Origin: Celerinatantimonas sp046054195
Lineage (GTDB): Bacteria; Pseudomonadota; Gammaproteobacteria; Enterobacterales; Celerinatantimonadaceae
Direction: 5' to 3'
DNA length: 64,000 nt
Assembly: GCF_046054195.1 (NCBI RefSeq)
Contig: NZ_JBEQCS010000007.1
Span: 62,001 to 126,000 of the forward strand
Both the position numbers and the translations under genes were made by a program. Shown piece by piece: positions 37,439 through 45,357 of the stretch (position 1 is its first letter; each line of letters opens with the position of its first letter). The notes beneath the pieces were generated by a model. It saw only the letters and a list, made by a program, of their open reading frames with translations, was not told the origin of the DNA and did not search any database.

Positions 37439-39109
37439 TTGTCATTTTACCAGCAATTTATGATGTTAGTTGGGGTGTTTGAACGAGCCGCTTTAATTCT
37501 TATGGTATTGTTTTTACTGACTCGGACGAGCCATTTTCAGAGCTTGTTTCGCAAGCAAAATCACCATCCATTTGAATCCGGTGTGATTGCTCTGTTGTTT
37601 ACCCTCTTTGCCGTGTTTAGTACTTATACCGGGATCCATGTCGATGGCTCGCTGATTAATGTGCGTATTATTGCCATCATGTCGGGTGGCATCTTGTTTG
37701 GTCCGGTGGTGGGCATCCCCGCTGGGGTGATTTCTGGGTTGCATCGATATCTCATTGATATCAATGGCCCAACATCATTGCCGTGCTTGATTACCAGCAT
37801 CTTAGCAGGTCTGTCATCTGCGGTTATTCATATGCGCGTTAAAAAACAGCAGTACTGGATCTGGGGGATCTGTGCCGGGGTTGTTTGTGAATTACTGACA
37901 ATGACCTTGATTTTGGTTTTTGTTGAGGACCGCCATCAAGGCGTGTTGATTGTCAAAGCCATTGCCATGCCGATGATTATCGGCGAGGTCTCAATTGGAT
38001 TGATGATTCAACTGGTGCAGAGCCTTGATAATGAGAATGACCGAGTCGCTGCCACTCAAGCCAAATTAGCGCTCGATATTGCCAACAAAACACTTCCCTA
38101 TTTTCGAGAGAGTAGCCGCGAGTCGATGCGCAAAGTCTGCGCAATTATTCGCAATGATATTGAGGCAGATGCGGTGGCGATTACCGATACCAAAAATGTG
38201 ATGGCATTTGTCGGTGAATATGAGCATGAATATTGGAAAAATTATCAAGGGATGAGCCGTTATACTCGGGCAGCTTTGGTTAAAGATGAGATATTGATCC
38301 ATAACGAAGCAGATTTTGACGGTTTTCACTCATTACTTATTATTCCGCTGCACGAGTCTGGCAGCATGACTGGGGCGCTAAAAATCTACTATAAACGGCG
38401 CTATAAAATCACCAACGCCTTAAGAGAAATGGCGATTGGTTTATCCCATGTCATCTCAACACAGATGGAAGTGGCTAAGGTTGAGAAACTTAAGCAAGCC
38501 GCCACTAAAGCCGAATTTTCGGCGCTGCAAAACAAAATTAACCCTCATTTTCTGTTCAATACGTTAAACGCTATCTCGTCGTTAATTAGAATGCGTCCGG
38601 ATGAAGCGCGAGAGCTGATTGCCAGACTAGCGGATTTTCTGCGTTATAACCTCACCCATAATGAGGCGCTTATCCCAATTGATGAGGAGCTGGCGCAAGT
38701 TCGCGATTATATAGCTATCGAAAAAGCTCGTTATGGCAACAAGCTCAATGTCATCTTTGAGGTTGAGCCGCTGGATATCAAAATCCCGAGTTTGATGATC
38801 CAACCGTTAGTTGAAAACGCGATTGGCCACGGTATTCAGCCTAAAAAAGGTCCGGGCGAGGTGGTGATTAAGGTTATCTATAAAGATAATCCTCCACAGG
38901 CAGAGATATCGGTGCGAGATAGTGGGGTGGGGATTGACCCGGCACTTATCGAGCAGCTGCATGAGGGAACAATAGGCAGTAAACATATCGGTTTAAGTAA
39001 CGTGGATCAGCGAGTGCGCATGCTATATGGCGAGCAGCTCAAAGTGAGACGTTTAGAACCTGGAACCGAAGTGAAATTTTCTATTCCGCTGTCGCCTAAG
39101 CGCAGCTAA
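37439..39109 (+). CDS. ypdA: LytS-type sensor histidine kinase YpdA-like
   Basis: A sensor kinase of 556 residues from TTG 37439, chosen because AAGGAGG (37427-37433) lies five bases upstream and because E. coli YpdA (565 residues) starts at this place. Five to six membrane helices form the 5TM-LYT domain (~5-180) with SGGILFGPVVGIPAGV. A GAF domain (~215-340) follows, then the kinase core with the phosphoacceptor in INPHFLFNTLNAISS and an ATPase domain (LVENAIGHGIQ; DSGVGIDP). The agreement with YpdA over the whole length (ANKTLPYFR, MEVAKVEKL) is better than with BtsS. E. coli YpdA responds to pyruvate. Confidence 0.9.
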   Translation: MSFYQQFMMLVGVFERAALILMVLFLLTRTSHFQSLFRKQNHHPFESGVIALLFTLFAVFSTYTGIHVDGSLINVRIIAIMSGGILFGPVVGIPAGVISGLHRYLIDINGPTSLPCLITSILAGLSSAVIHMRVKKQQYWIWGICAGVVCELLTMTLILVFVEDRHQGVLIVKAIAMPMIIGEVSIGLMIQLVQSLDNENDRVAATQAKLALDIANKTLPYFRESSRESMRKVCAIIRNDIEADAVAITDTKNVMAFVGEYEHEYWKNYQGMSRYTRAALVKDEILIHNEADFDGFHSLLIIPLHESGSMTGALKIYYKRRYKITNALREMAIGLSHVISTQMEVAKVEKLKQAATKAEFSALQNKINPHFLFNTLNAISSLIRMRPDEARELIARLADFLRYNLTHNEALIPIDEELAQVRDYIAIEKARYGNKLNVIFEVEPLDIKIPSLMIQPLVENAIGHGIQPKKGPGEVVIKVIYKDNPPQAEISVRDSGVGIDPALIEQLHEGTIGSKHIGLSNVDQRVRMLYGEQLKVRRLEPGTEVKFSIPLSPKRS

Positions 39110-39127
39110 CTGATGACAAGAGTAATT

Positions 39128-39916
39128 ATGCGAGCCATCATTGTTGAAGATGAACCCTTAGCGCAACAGGAGTTAGCGTTTTTAATTGAAAAATATAGCC
39201 AGATTGAAGTCATTGGATGTTTTGACGATGGCTTAGAGGCGTTTAAATTTTTGCAGTCCAATGAAGTGGACGTTGCGTTTTTAGATATTAATGTGCCATC
39301 GATTGATGGCATGTTACTGGCAAAAAATATTCACCAATTTGCTAGACGCCCCCATATCGTGTTCACGACAGCCTATAAAGAGTACGCGGTGGATGCCTTT
39401 GAGTTAGAAGCATTTGATTATCTGTTAAAGCCGGTGAGCGAAAAACGCATTAAGGGTGTGTTAAATAAACTCGAACAGGCCGCTGTTGCAGCGCCCGCGA
39501 CTTTAACTGAGCCTCGTGAAGAAACTCATCAAAGTGTTAATGAAGAGGAAGCACCTTCTACACCAGTTGTGAATTCACCGGTACAAGGAGCGTTAAGTGT
39601 TTCAACGGATGAAGGGCGAATCGCCGTCATTAAAATAGCCGATATTTGTTATTTAGAAGCGAGTGAAAAAATTACCTTTGTGATCACTGATAAAGGTCAG
39701 TTTCGTCTTAACCAGATGCTCAGTGAGGTTGTGAAGCGATTACCTGAGCAATTTTTTCGTTGTCATCGTTCTTATTGCGTTAACTTAAATCAGATAGCCG
39801 AAATTATTCCTGGATTTAACTCGACCTATCAGCTTCGGCTGCGGCACGTTAAAACCACAATCCCGGTGAGCCGTTCGAATCTCAAACAGTTCCGTGAACT
39901 GATGCAGATTTGCTAG
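39128..39916 (+). CDS. ypdB: LytTR response regulator YpdB-like
   Basis: A regulator of 262 residues from ATG 39128, with AAGAG a few bases before; an ATG at 39113 would add five residues not seen in YpdB. The receiver domain (1-120) has the acidic pocket IIVEDE, phosphoacceptor Asp in AFLDINVPSIDG, and a conserved Lys in LLKPVSE. A variable, Pro/Glu-rich linker (~125-155) leads to the LytTR DNA-binding domain (~158-262) with FFRCHRSYCVNLNQI. It follows the kinase by 18 bp and forms one operon with it. Its probable target, the YhjX-like gene, is convergent next door. Confidence 0.92.
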   Translation: MRAIIVEDEPLAQQELAFLIEKYSQIEVIGCFDDGLEAFKFLQSNEVDVAFLDINVPSIDGMLLAKNIHQFARRPHIVFTTAYKEYAVDAFELEAFDYLLKPVSEKRIKGVLNKLEQAAVAAPATLTEPREETHQSVNEEEAPSTPVVNSPVQGALSVSTDEGRIAVIKIADICYLEASEKITFVITDKGQFRLNQMLSEVVKRLPEQFFRCHRSYCVNLNQIAEIIPGFNSTYQLRLRHVKTTIPVSRSNLKQFRELMQIC

Positions 39917-39942
39917 GTTTTGAGCTTTGAAATACAAGCAAT

Positions 39943-39968
39943 AAAAAAACCGCTGCAAAGGCAGCGGT
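39943..39968 (-). terminator. Terminator between ypdB and the yhjX-like gene
   Basis: ACCGCTGC/GCAGCGGT (39949-39968) with a four-base loop. On the minus strand it is followed by seven T, so it primarily ends the yhjX-like transcript. Confidence 0.85.
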
Positions 39969-39986
39969 AAACGAGGCTAAATGTAA

Positions 39987-41231
39987 TTAGTGAGTTTGCT
40001 GAGCTAAATTGCCCTGATGTTCAAAGCCTTTACTTTGAACAGCCCCTGGCTGGCGAACGATTAAAGATAAGACCAAAGAGACAGCCAGCAACGCTAAGAT
40101 AAGATAGAAAGTTGGAATAAACCCGCCTAACAGGCTTGATACCACTGATGCTGCCAGTGAGCCAATCCCAAACCCTAAGTAGATTGCACCATAGTTTTTA
40201 GTTAGGTTAGTCATCCCAAAGAAATCGCTGACCAATGATGGGAACACGGTAATCGTGCCACCGAAACTAAAGGCAATGCAGGCGATAGCTAGATAGAAAC
40301 TCATGCTGCCACTGGTATGGAACAATAAAATTGCAATCCCACACAGACTTAATACCAGTGCGATAGTCACTACCCGAATTCGCGCCATTTTATCGGATAA
40401 CACCCCTAATACTAACCGACCAAGCAGGTTAGCTAGCGCGATAACTGCTACTGATTGAGTTGCTGTTGCAAGTGATAGGTGAACCAGATTTGTCCCGATA
40501 TCTTTCGCTACACCGATAACATATAAGCCACTCATGCACACGGTTAAGAAGATTAGCGCTAACATCCAAAATTGTGGGCGAGTGATTGATTCAGCCAGCG
40601 TAAATTCTTGTACTTTGACGTTTGATACGGTTGCATCTGATTGATTGCCTGCAACTGGTGCATCTTTCATCATTAAGCCACCGATGAGAATGATAGCCAA
40701 ACACAGAATGCCCCAAATCTGAAAGGTTTGCGCTAGATGAAAATGATTTAGCAAAAATAAGTTAATGTATTTAAAACCTAAACTGCCAAGACCATAAGCC
40801 CCGATAGAAAACGCGCTAATAAGGCCTTTGCGTTCAGGGAACCATTTCACGCAATTTGAAAGTGTCATCAGGTAGCCTGTGCCATCGGCAAAGCCCAAAA
40901 TGATCCCAGCGAACAGATATAACGACCATAAGTTAGAACTGACAGAGGTGAGCATCAAACCTGCACCCATTAAAATGGCTGCGGCAATCGTTACATTTCG
41001 CACACCAAAGCGATCTTGTAATTTACCAGAAATTGATGAAGCCACCGCTAGGGCTAAACTTAGCAAACCAAATGAAAATGCAACTTGATTCACGGGTTCA
41101 TGAAGTTTGCTGGCCAGACCTGAGTTAAACAGACTCCAAGTATAAACAGAACCTAAAGCAAATTGAGCCATGATTGTGCCAATCAGTGTCATCATTCTGA
41201 CCCGTTGTTGCTGTTTGCTATGAATCATCAC
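39987..41231 (-). CDS. yhjX: OFA-family MFS transporter YhjX-like
   Basis: A 414-residue, twelve-helix major facilitator of the oxalate/formate antiporter family. It follows E. coli YhjX (402 residues) closely: TLIGTIMAQFALGSVYTWSLFN at the start, LSNCVKWFPERKGLISAF near residue 128, GLYVIGVAKDIG, GRLVLGVLSDKMARIRV and GGTITVFPSLVSDFFG. In E. coli it is the known target of YpdA/YpdB and is induced in a pyruvate-rich context; the transported substrate has been taken to be pyruvate or a related acid. AGGAGG lies close before the ATG. Two direct repeats lie 107-137 bases upstream. Confidence 0.9.
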   Translation of the reverse strand: MMIHSKQQQRVRMMTLIGTIMAQFALGSVYTWSLFNSGLASKLHEPVNQVAFSFGLLSLALAVASSISGKLQDRFGVRNVTIAAAILMGAGLMLTSVSSNLWSLYLFAGIILGFADGTGYLMTLSNCVKWFPERKGLISAFSIGAYGLGSLGFKYINLFLLNHFHLAQTFQIWGILCLAIILIGGLMMKDAPVAGNQSDATVSNVKVQEFTLAESITRPQFWMLALIFLTVCMSGLYVIGVAKDIGTNLVHLSLATATQSVAVIALANLLGRLVLGVLSDKMARIRVVTIALVLSLCGIAILLFHTSGSMSFYLAIACIAFSFGGTITVFPSLVSDFFGMTNLTKNYGAIYLGFGIGSLAASVVSSLLGGFIPTFYLILALLAVSLVLSLIVRQPGAVQSKGFEHQGNLAQQTH

Positions 41232-41337
41232 AGCCTCCTTATTAATCGTTATTAACCTTATCTGTGGTTAATAAACCGCATTTTAGAAGGTCAGGCAATA
41301 GGTTGAATTAAAGATAAAATGAGCGGTTTTATCCATG

Positions 41338-41368
41338 GAATGAATGGCATTTATAAAGAATGAATGAC
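41338..41368 (-). promoter_or_regulatory. Direct repeats, candidate YpdB-type operator
   Basis: GAATGAATGGC (41338-41348) and GAATGAATGAC (41358-41368) are tandem copies with one difference, spaced exactly 20 bases start to start. LytTR regulators bind paired direct repeats about two helical turns apart, and E. coli YpdB uses a repeat pair upstream of yhjX with an 11-base spacer. Reading the minus strand toward the gene, the repeats are G[TC]CATTCATTC. Confidence 0.6.
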
Positions 41369-41408
41369 CTTTGAAAATCAACTGCAATTGATGCTTAAGT
41401 TAATTATT

Positions 41409-41422
41409 TGAGATAGATCAAT
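41409..41422. promoter_or_regulatory. FNR-like palindrome
   Basis: TTGAGATAGATCAA differs at one base from the FNR consensus TTGAT-N4-ATCAA. It is about 180 bases upstream of the yhjX-like start. One such match can occur by chance. Confidence 0.3.
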
Positions 41423-41506
41423 TTATTTATTTTGCTGAGAAAATGCGCTACTCGTTGAGGGGAGTAATATTGTGTTGATAATCGAGCAGTTAAACTATCA
41501 AGCTAG

Positions 41507-42838
41507 TTAGTCATCGCCAATCGCGTAGCTATCGAGCTTGTTATAGAGCGTTTTTACACTAATCCCAAGCTGCTCAGCTGCTCTGGTTTTATTATTATCG
41601 CAGGCTTTGAGGGTTTCTATAATGAGCGTTTTTTCTGCTTCTTTGATGGATGTCCCAGGACCGATTTGCGTGGGGGACAATTGCGATTGAGGGGCAATCG
41701 TTGGCAGTTCATCTGGTGAAATTTGCTTATCGGCTAGAATATGAGCGCGTTCTATGCAGTGTTTTAACTCACGGACATTACCCGGCCAACGGTAGCGCAT
41801 TAATTGTTGTTCAGCCTCAGGCGTTAGAGTGATGCATGTGCCGGTTTGCTGATTGCGGTAGGCTAAAAAATGCTTGGCAAGCGCCAGAATATCATCGCCC
41901 CGTTTATTTAATGCTGGCAATTGAATTGGAAAATGGGCCAATCGAAAATAGAGATCTTCGCGCAGATAATTTTCTTCAATCGCACTTAGCGGATCGCGGT
42001 TAGTCGCGGCAACAATACGCACATCGACGGATTGGAGCTTTTCACTGCCTACTTTATGGTATTCCCCTGTTTCTAAGACGCGCAGCAATTTACTTTGTAG
42101 CGCCAACGGCATCTCTGTAATTTCGTCTAAAAAGAGAGTGCCGCCTGCACATTGAGCAAATAATCCATCTCGATTAGCTATCGCACCCGTAAAAGCACCT
42201 TTTTCGTGACCAAATAGCTCGCTTTCAATTAACTCACTACTAAAAGCGGCGCAATTGACTGCGATAAAAGGGCCATCGGCACGTAAACTTTGTTGGTGGA
42301 TAGTCTGTGCGGCGAGCTCTTTACCACTACCACTTTCGCCAATTAGCAAAACATTGGAGTCAGTTTGAGCGACTCGGCGAATGAGCCGATAGAGTCTGCG
42401 CATGGGGGCACTGGAACCTAATAACAGACCAAATTGATCTAGATTAGAGCTTAATGCTTGCGCTTTGAGCGGGCGGTTTTCAGTGCGATACTCATTGAAA
42501 AATTCGCGAAAGACTTCCTGAATATGTTCAAACTCAAGTGGTTGGCGAAAATGATAGGCTACCCCATGGTTCATCATTTTATCGTACCAACGATTGGGGT
42601 TCCCATCGCTGATTAAAATCCAATCGGCGCTATTTGACAGCGGATGTTTGATAAAATACTGATAGTCTTGTTGGCCAAACTGGCTGGGCGCAAACACAAC
42701 CAAGTCAATGTCTTCGCAACTGTTTTGTACATCACGAAGATGAGCGAGGCTAGTGATTGAGAACCCAATCTTTTTTAAAACTGGATGAAGTAACGTATAC
42801 AGTTGTTCGTTATCGCTAATCCACAGCAGTTTGGCCAT
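41507..42838 (-). CDS. sigma-54-dependent regulator with pseudo-receiver domain
   Basis: A 443-residue NtrC-type activator from the ATG at 42838, which has GAGGAGA upstream. The AAA+ domain (~140-375) has Walker A GESGSGKE, the sigma-54-contacting GAFTGA, Walker B GGTLFLDEI and the arginine-finger region YLREDLYFRLA. The C-terminal Fis-type helix-turn-helix ends NKTRAAEQLGISVKTLYNKL. The N-terminal ~120 residues have receiver-like order, but the site of the phosphoacceptor Asp reads LVVFAPSQFG and the usual acidic pair near the start is ISDNE, so phosphorylation is unlikely. It follows the envelope-stress gene set on the same strand and probably controls it. No partner kinase is adjacent. Confidence 0.9.
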   Translation of the reverse strand: MAKLLWISDNEQLYTLLHPVLKKIGFSITSLAHLRDVQNSCEDIDLVVFAPSQFGQQDYQYFIKHPLSNSADWILISDGNPNRWYDKMMNHGVAYHFRQPLEFEHIQEVFREFFNEYRTENRPLKAQALSSNLDQFGLLLGSSAPMRRLYRLIRRVAQTDSNVLLIGESGSGKELAAQTIHQQSLRADGPFIAVNCAAFSSELIESELFGHEKGAFTGAIANRDGLFAQCAGGTLFLDEITEMPLALQSKLLRVLETGEYHKVGSEKLQSVDVRIVAATNRDPLSAIEENYLREDLYFRLAHFPIQLPALNKRGDDILALAKHFLAYRNQQTGTCITLTPEAEQQLMRYRWPGNVRELKHCIERAHILADKQISPDELPTIAPQSQLSPTQIGPGTSIKEAEKTLIIETLKACDNNKTRAAEQLGISVKTLYNKLDSYAIGDD

Positions 42839-42908
42839 ATAGCGTCTCCTCATGATAATGAGGAACAATATAACATTGTGTTTTAGGCTTTCCTATCGCA
42901 AGAAACCC

Positions 42909-43016
42909 CTAGGCAACTATATTCAAACGTAAGATAACGAGTAGAGCACTTAATAAAATAAACGGCATTGTTAAAGGGAAAAGGGTTTTTAGAGGTCTTA
43001 AAATAAAATTAAACAT
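42909..43016 (-). CDS. 35-residue single-pass membrane peptide
   Basis: A short ORF between the helical-protein gene and the sigma-54 regulator. ATG 43016 is preceded by AAGGA at a spacing of four bases. The peptide starts MFNFILRPLKTLF and continues with a hydrophobic helix (MPFILLSALLVILRL), giving a basic N-terminal part (Arg7, Lys10) and one membrane span. It lies 70 bases upstream of the regulator start. Unknown family; small membrane peptides of this kind often modulate membrane enzymes or stress sensors. Confidence 0.55.
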   Translation of the reverse strand: MFNFILRPLKTLFPLTMPFILLSALLVILRLNIVA

Positions 43017-43043
43017 GGATTCCTTATGGTTTGTTAAACATAC

Positions 43044-43079
43044 GAACTGATTTTGGTGTGCTTGAACACATCCCAGTTC
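43044..43079 (-). terminator. Hairpin after the envelope-stress operon
   Basis: GAACTG (43044-43049) pairs with CAGTTC (43074-43079), with an inner GGTGTG/CACATCC pairing containing a bulge. It starts about 20 bases past the stop of the helical-protein gene and before the 35-residue peptide. No T run follows, so it may attenuate or stabilise rather than terminate. Confidence 0.4.
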
Positions 43080-43099
43080 AGTGAATAAACCAGCATGGT

Positions 43100-43546
43100 T
43101 TATTTTTCTGGCCAGTCAGCTAAAAGATGAGTGCTTGTATCACATGTTAATTGCAGTGATGCAAGGTAACTGGCTAATTCTTTTGCAAGCGATTTATTGG
43201 CTTGTTTTCGAATCGCCAAACGGAAGTAATCGAGGACGCTTTGCTCACAAAGCAATAATTCAAAAATATCCTGTTTGGTTAACTTTTGCTGCATTTTAAC
43301 ACACTTTTGTTGATAATTCACCTGCAACTGTGTAATGGCGTTTTTCGGCCTCTGCTGGTTGAGGGGCAATGACTGCATTTGAGTTTTCAGTCGAGACATA
43401 ATTTTATCTCGGCAATTAAACATGTCTCGACTGATTTTTCTCAGTAAATATTGGTCAGTGTTTTGTTGCAGGGTCTGATAAAACTGCGTACCGCTTTGGC
43501 AGGCAATCAACAATTCTTGGCTAAGCAAAGCGTCGTTACTGGCCAT
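43100..43546 (-). CDS. helical protein, possibly DUF2383/ferritin-like
   Basis: A 148-residue soluble protein that looks wholly alpha-helical, with Gln/Leu-rich heptads suited to a four-helix bundle. Size and context fit the DUF2383/PA2169 group of ferritin-like bundles, but I cannot see diagnostic metal ligands; Glu and His are sparse. Four to five cysteines are present (Cys15, 44, 87, 108 region, 134). It lies 46 bp after the BON gene and is the last gene of the set. Function unknown. Confidence 0.5.
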   Translation of the reverse strand: MASNDALLSQELLIACQSGTQFYQTLQQNTDQYLLRKISRDMFNCRDKIMSRLKTQMQSLPLNQQRPKNAITQLQVNYQQKCVKMQQKLTKQDIFELLLCEQSVLDYFRLAIRKQANKSLAKELASYLASLQLTCDTSTHLLADWPEK

Positions 43547-43592
43547 GATCGTTTCCCATTATCAAAACTATATAAACCCAGATTTAGCGATA

Positions 43593-44153
43593 TTAATCAA
43601 TTCGTAATTTGTTAATGACTTTCTCTACATGATCATGATGTTGTGCTTTGGACTCGGCCAAATCTTTAGCGGCTAAACTGTCAACGTGACCCGTTAACGT
43701 AACAACCCCATGATCGGCAGAAACATGAATATCTGTCGCACTTAAGCTTTTACTTGCGGCTAATTGCGCTTTAATCATGGTCATCGTGGTCAAATCATTC
43801 CATTTATTCGCAAATGCTTTGCCCGCGTGGTTGACCTTGTCAGAGATACTGACATCTGATTGCACATCCAACTCATTATCGACAGATTTAACCCCATCGA
43901 CATTCTTGGCAATTTCACCGGCTAATTCTTTTTCGGCATCAGTTTTTACAGTCCCGGATAGGGTTGCTTTACCTTGTGATACGTCTGTATCAATTTCAAA
44001 GCTGTTAAGGGCTCGATTTAATGTGAAAGCCGTTTCTATTTTTCCATCAAGCCAGGCATCGTTGGCTTTCCCCTGCCAAGACTGCGCAAATACGCCCGGA
44101 GCGGCTAAAACTGTGGTTAATGCCACAACAGAGGCTGCTTTGGTTAGTTTCAT
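43593..44153 (-). CDS. periplasmic BON-domain protein (OsmY-like)
   Basis: A 186-residue exported protein. A signal peptide (MKLTKAASVVAL..., cut near VFAQ-SW) is followed by two BON domains, at ~35-105 (IETAFTLNRALNSFEIDTDVSQGKATLSG) and ~120-186 (HVSADHGVVTLTGHVDSLAAKDLAES). The V-x-L-[ST]-G strand appears in both. BON proteins bind the inner face of the outer membrane or phospholipids, and OsmY-type members are induced by osmotic stress. It lies about 20 bp downstream of the YqjK-like gene. Confidence 0.85.
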   Translation of the reverse strand: MKLTKAASVVALTTVLAAPGVFAQSWQGKANDAWLDGKIETAFTLNRALNSFEIDTDVSQGKATLSGTVKTDAEKELAGEIAKNVDGVKSVDNELDVQSDVSISDKVNHAGKAFANKWNDLTTMTMIKAQLAASKSLSATDIHVSADHGVVTLTGHVDSLAAKDLAESKAQHHDHVEKVINKLRID

Positions 44154-44173
44154 AGTTGCTCCTCAATAAGTTG

Positions 44174-44425
44174 TTATTTCAATAGCAAGGGAGTGATATG
44201 ACGCCCTAACTGGATGAGTGTCGTTGAAATCGTTGTTTTAGTTCTCGATGAACTCGCCACAAAAGCGCCACATAGTGCTGCACTAAGCAGCACCTGTGGT
44301 GTGCCAGCTTTGTTTTTTAAAGTGCAAATACACTGGCGCTGAGCTTGATTTCTTTTTTCTGTTAACTCGATAAGTTTGCGTTGCTGCGCATCAAGTCTGT
44401 GACGCATCTTTTTATCCCCGCTCAT
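44174..44425 (-). CDS. YqjK-like small protein
   Basis: An 83-residue basic protein, with an Arg/Gln/Lys-rich helical N-terminal half and one possible membrane segment (QVLLSAALCGAFVASS, ~44-59). Its place after a DUF883 and a YqjE-like gene, and its overlap of 14 bases with the latter, match the yqjD-yqjE-yqjK operon of E. coli. Function is unknown in the family. Sequence similarity itself is weak, so the assignment depends on position. Confidence 0.6.
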   Translation of the reverse strand: MSGDKKMRHRLDAQQRKLIELTEKRNQAQRQCICTLKNKAGTPQVLLSAALCGAFVASSSRTKTTISTTLIQLGRHITPLLLK

Positions 44426-44825
44426 TGTCTGCCTCCTGCTGGCGCATCGGATGGTTAAACAGAGCTTGTGCTGAGCGCTCTAGCGTGATGCGCGCAAGGT
44501 AACCTCTTGCTAATCGCCATAGCGCAAAAGCGAGTATAAGATGGCAGAGCGCTGCAATAGCCAGCATCCATGCCAATGATATCCCTAATAGATATCCTAA
44601 GCTGATAACGCAGGCCAGTAGCAACCCCCAGCCACTGATCAATAACAGTGCTGCTATGAGAGATAAAATGAGAACTTTAATTATGCAGCTAAAGGCATAT
44701 TGGCTCTCAAGTTCAGCAAGCTTTAACCAGTTTTCAAACCACTGTTGATAAATATTAATAAGGTTTGAAAAAGGTGTTTGCTCCTGCTCGGTTGTCTGCG
44801 CTATCTCACTCATCATTTTGTCCAT
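44412..44825 (-). CDS. YqjE-like membrane protein (phage_holin_3_6 type)
   Basis: A 137-residue protein with two adjacent membrane helices (residues ~46-72 and ~78-104) after a soluble N-terminal helix and a short basic tail, which is the layout of YqjE and its holin-like family. No lysis function is implied. It lies 8 bp after the DUF883 gene and overlaps the next by 14 bp. Two nearby ATG codons three and four residues downstream are also possible starts. Confidence 0.65.
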   Translation of the reverse strand: MDKMMSEIAQTTEQEQTPFSNLINIYQQWFENWLKLAELESQYAFSCIIKVLILSLIAALLLISGWGLLLACVISLGYLLGISLAWMLAIAALCHLILAFALWRLARGYLARITLERSAQALFNHPMRQQEADNERG

Positions 44826-44833
44826 CGTTGGTA

Positions 44834-45133
44834 TTAATGACGACGCAATAGGGCGGTAACAACAGCGCCAGCGGCAAATGCTAGACCTAAGCTTTTGACC
44901 GGATGATTTTTGGTATAATCACAAGCTGCTTTGGTTGAGCGTTTGGATACATCAGATGCTTTAGTGCTGAGTTTATCTGCTTGTTCTCGCATCTGCCGGG
45001 CAATCTCAGCAAGTTTTTCTTCACTAGAACCACTGACCTTGGAAGCTTTGTCAATGGCGTCATGAGCGCTTTGAGCGGCTTTATCAACACCTTGATGCAT
45101 TTTATTGCTGTTTGTGTTTGTTTCATCTGCCAT
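44834..45133 (-). CDS. DUF883-family protein (YqjD/ElaB-like)
   Basis: A 99-residue protein with a long amphipathic helix and a C-terminal membrane anchor: YTKNHPVKSLGLAFAAGAVVTALLRR is the DUF883 signature (NHP, then a Gly/Ala-rich helix and an Arg tail). E. coli YqjD and ElaB are stationary-phase inner-membrane proteins that bind ribosomes through the N-terminal part. It opens the five-gene minus-strand set, with TAGGAGA upstream of the ATG and a -24/-12-like element about 40 bases upstream. Confidence 0.88.
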   Translation of the reverse strand: MADETNTNSNKMHQGVDKAAQSAHDAIDKASKVSGSSEEKLAEIARQMREQADKLSTKASDVSKRSTKAACDYTKNHPVKSLGLAFAAGAVVTALLRRH

Positions 45134-45171
45134 AACTGTTCTCCTATGGTTTGTGTTTGTATTGTTTATTA

Positions 45172-45187
45172 ATCACAAACCATGCCA
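45172..45187 (-). promoter_or_regulatory. candidate sigma-54 promoter of the envelope-stress operon
   Basis: On the minus strand TGGCATGGTTTGTGAT matches TGGCAC-N5-TTGCA well at the -24 GG and at the spacing, but the -12 element has GA instead of GC. It would start transcription about 30 bases before the DUF883 gene. The neighbouring regulator needs sigma-54, which raises the plausibility. Confidence 0.35.
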
Positions 45188-45300
45188 AAAAGTTAACTTA
45201 TTGAATTAATTAAATTTATTGTATTTTTTGAATTTTATGCAGATTTTAAGGTCTGTAAAATGCACACGATTATGTAATTTTTACAGGCTTCTTAATTACT

Positions 45301-45326
45301 AAAAAAGCCGATACGAAGATCGGCTT
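45301..45326 (-). terminator. Terminator after the 107-residue membrane protein gene
   Basis: AAGCCGAT (45305-45312) pairs with ATCGGCTT (45319-45326); a T run follows on the minus strand. Confidence 0.85.
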
Positions 45327-45357
45327 ATCATGAAATGGGGTGGATTAACTGGTTTGG

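Noticed and set aside
44412..44825. Phage holin gene as a sign of a prophage
   Set aside because: The protein is YqjE-like and sits in a bacterial stress operon; no phage genes surround it.
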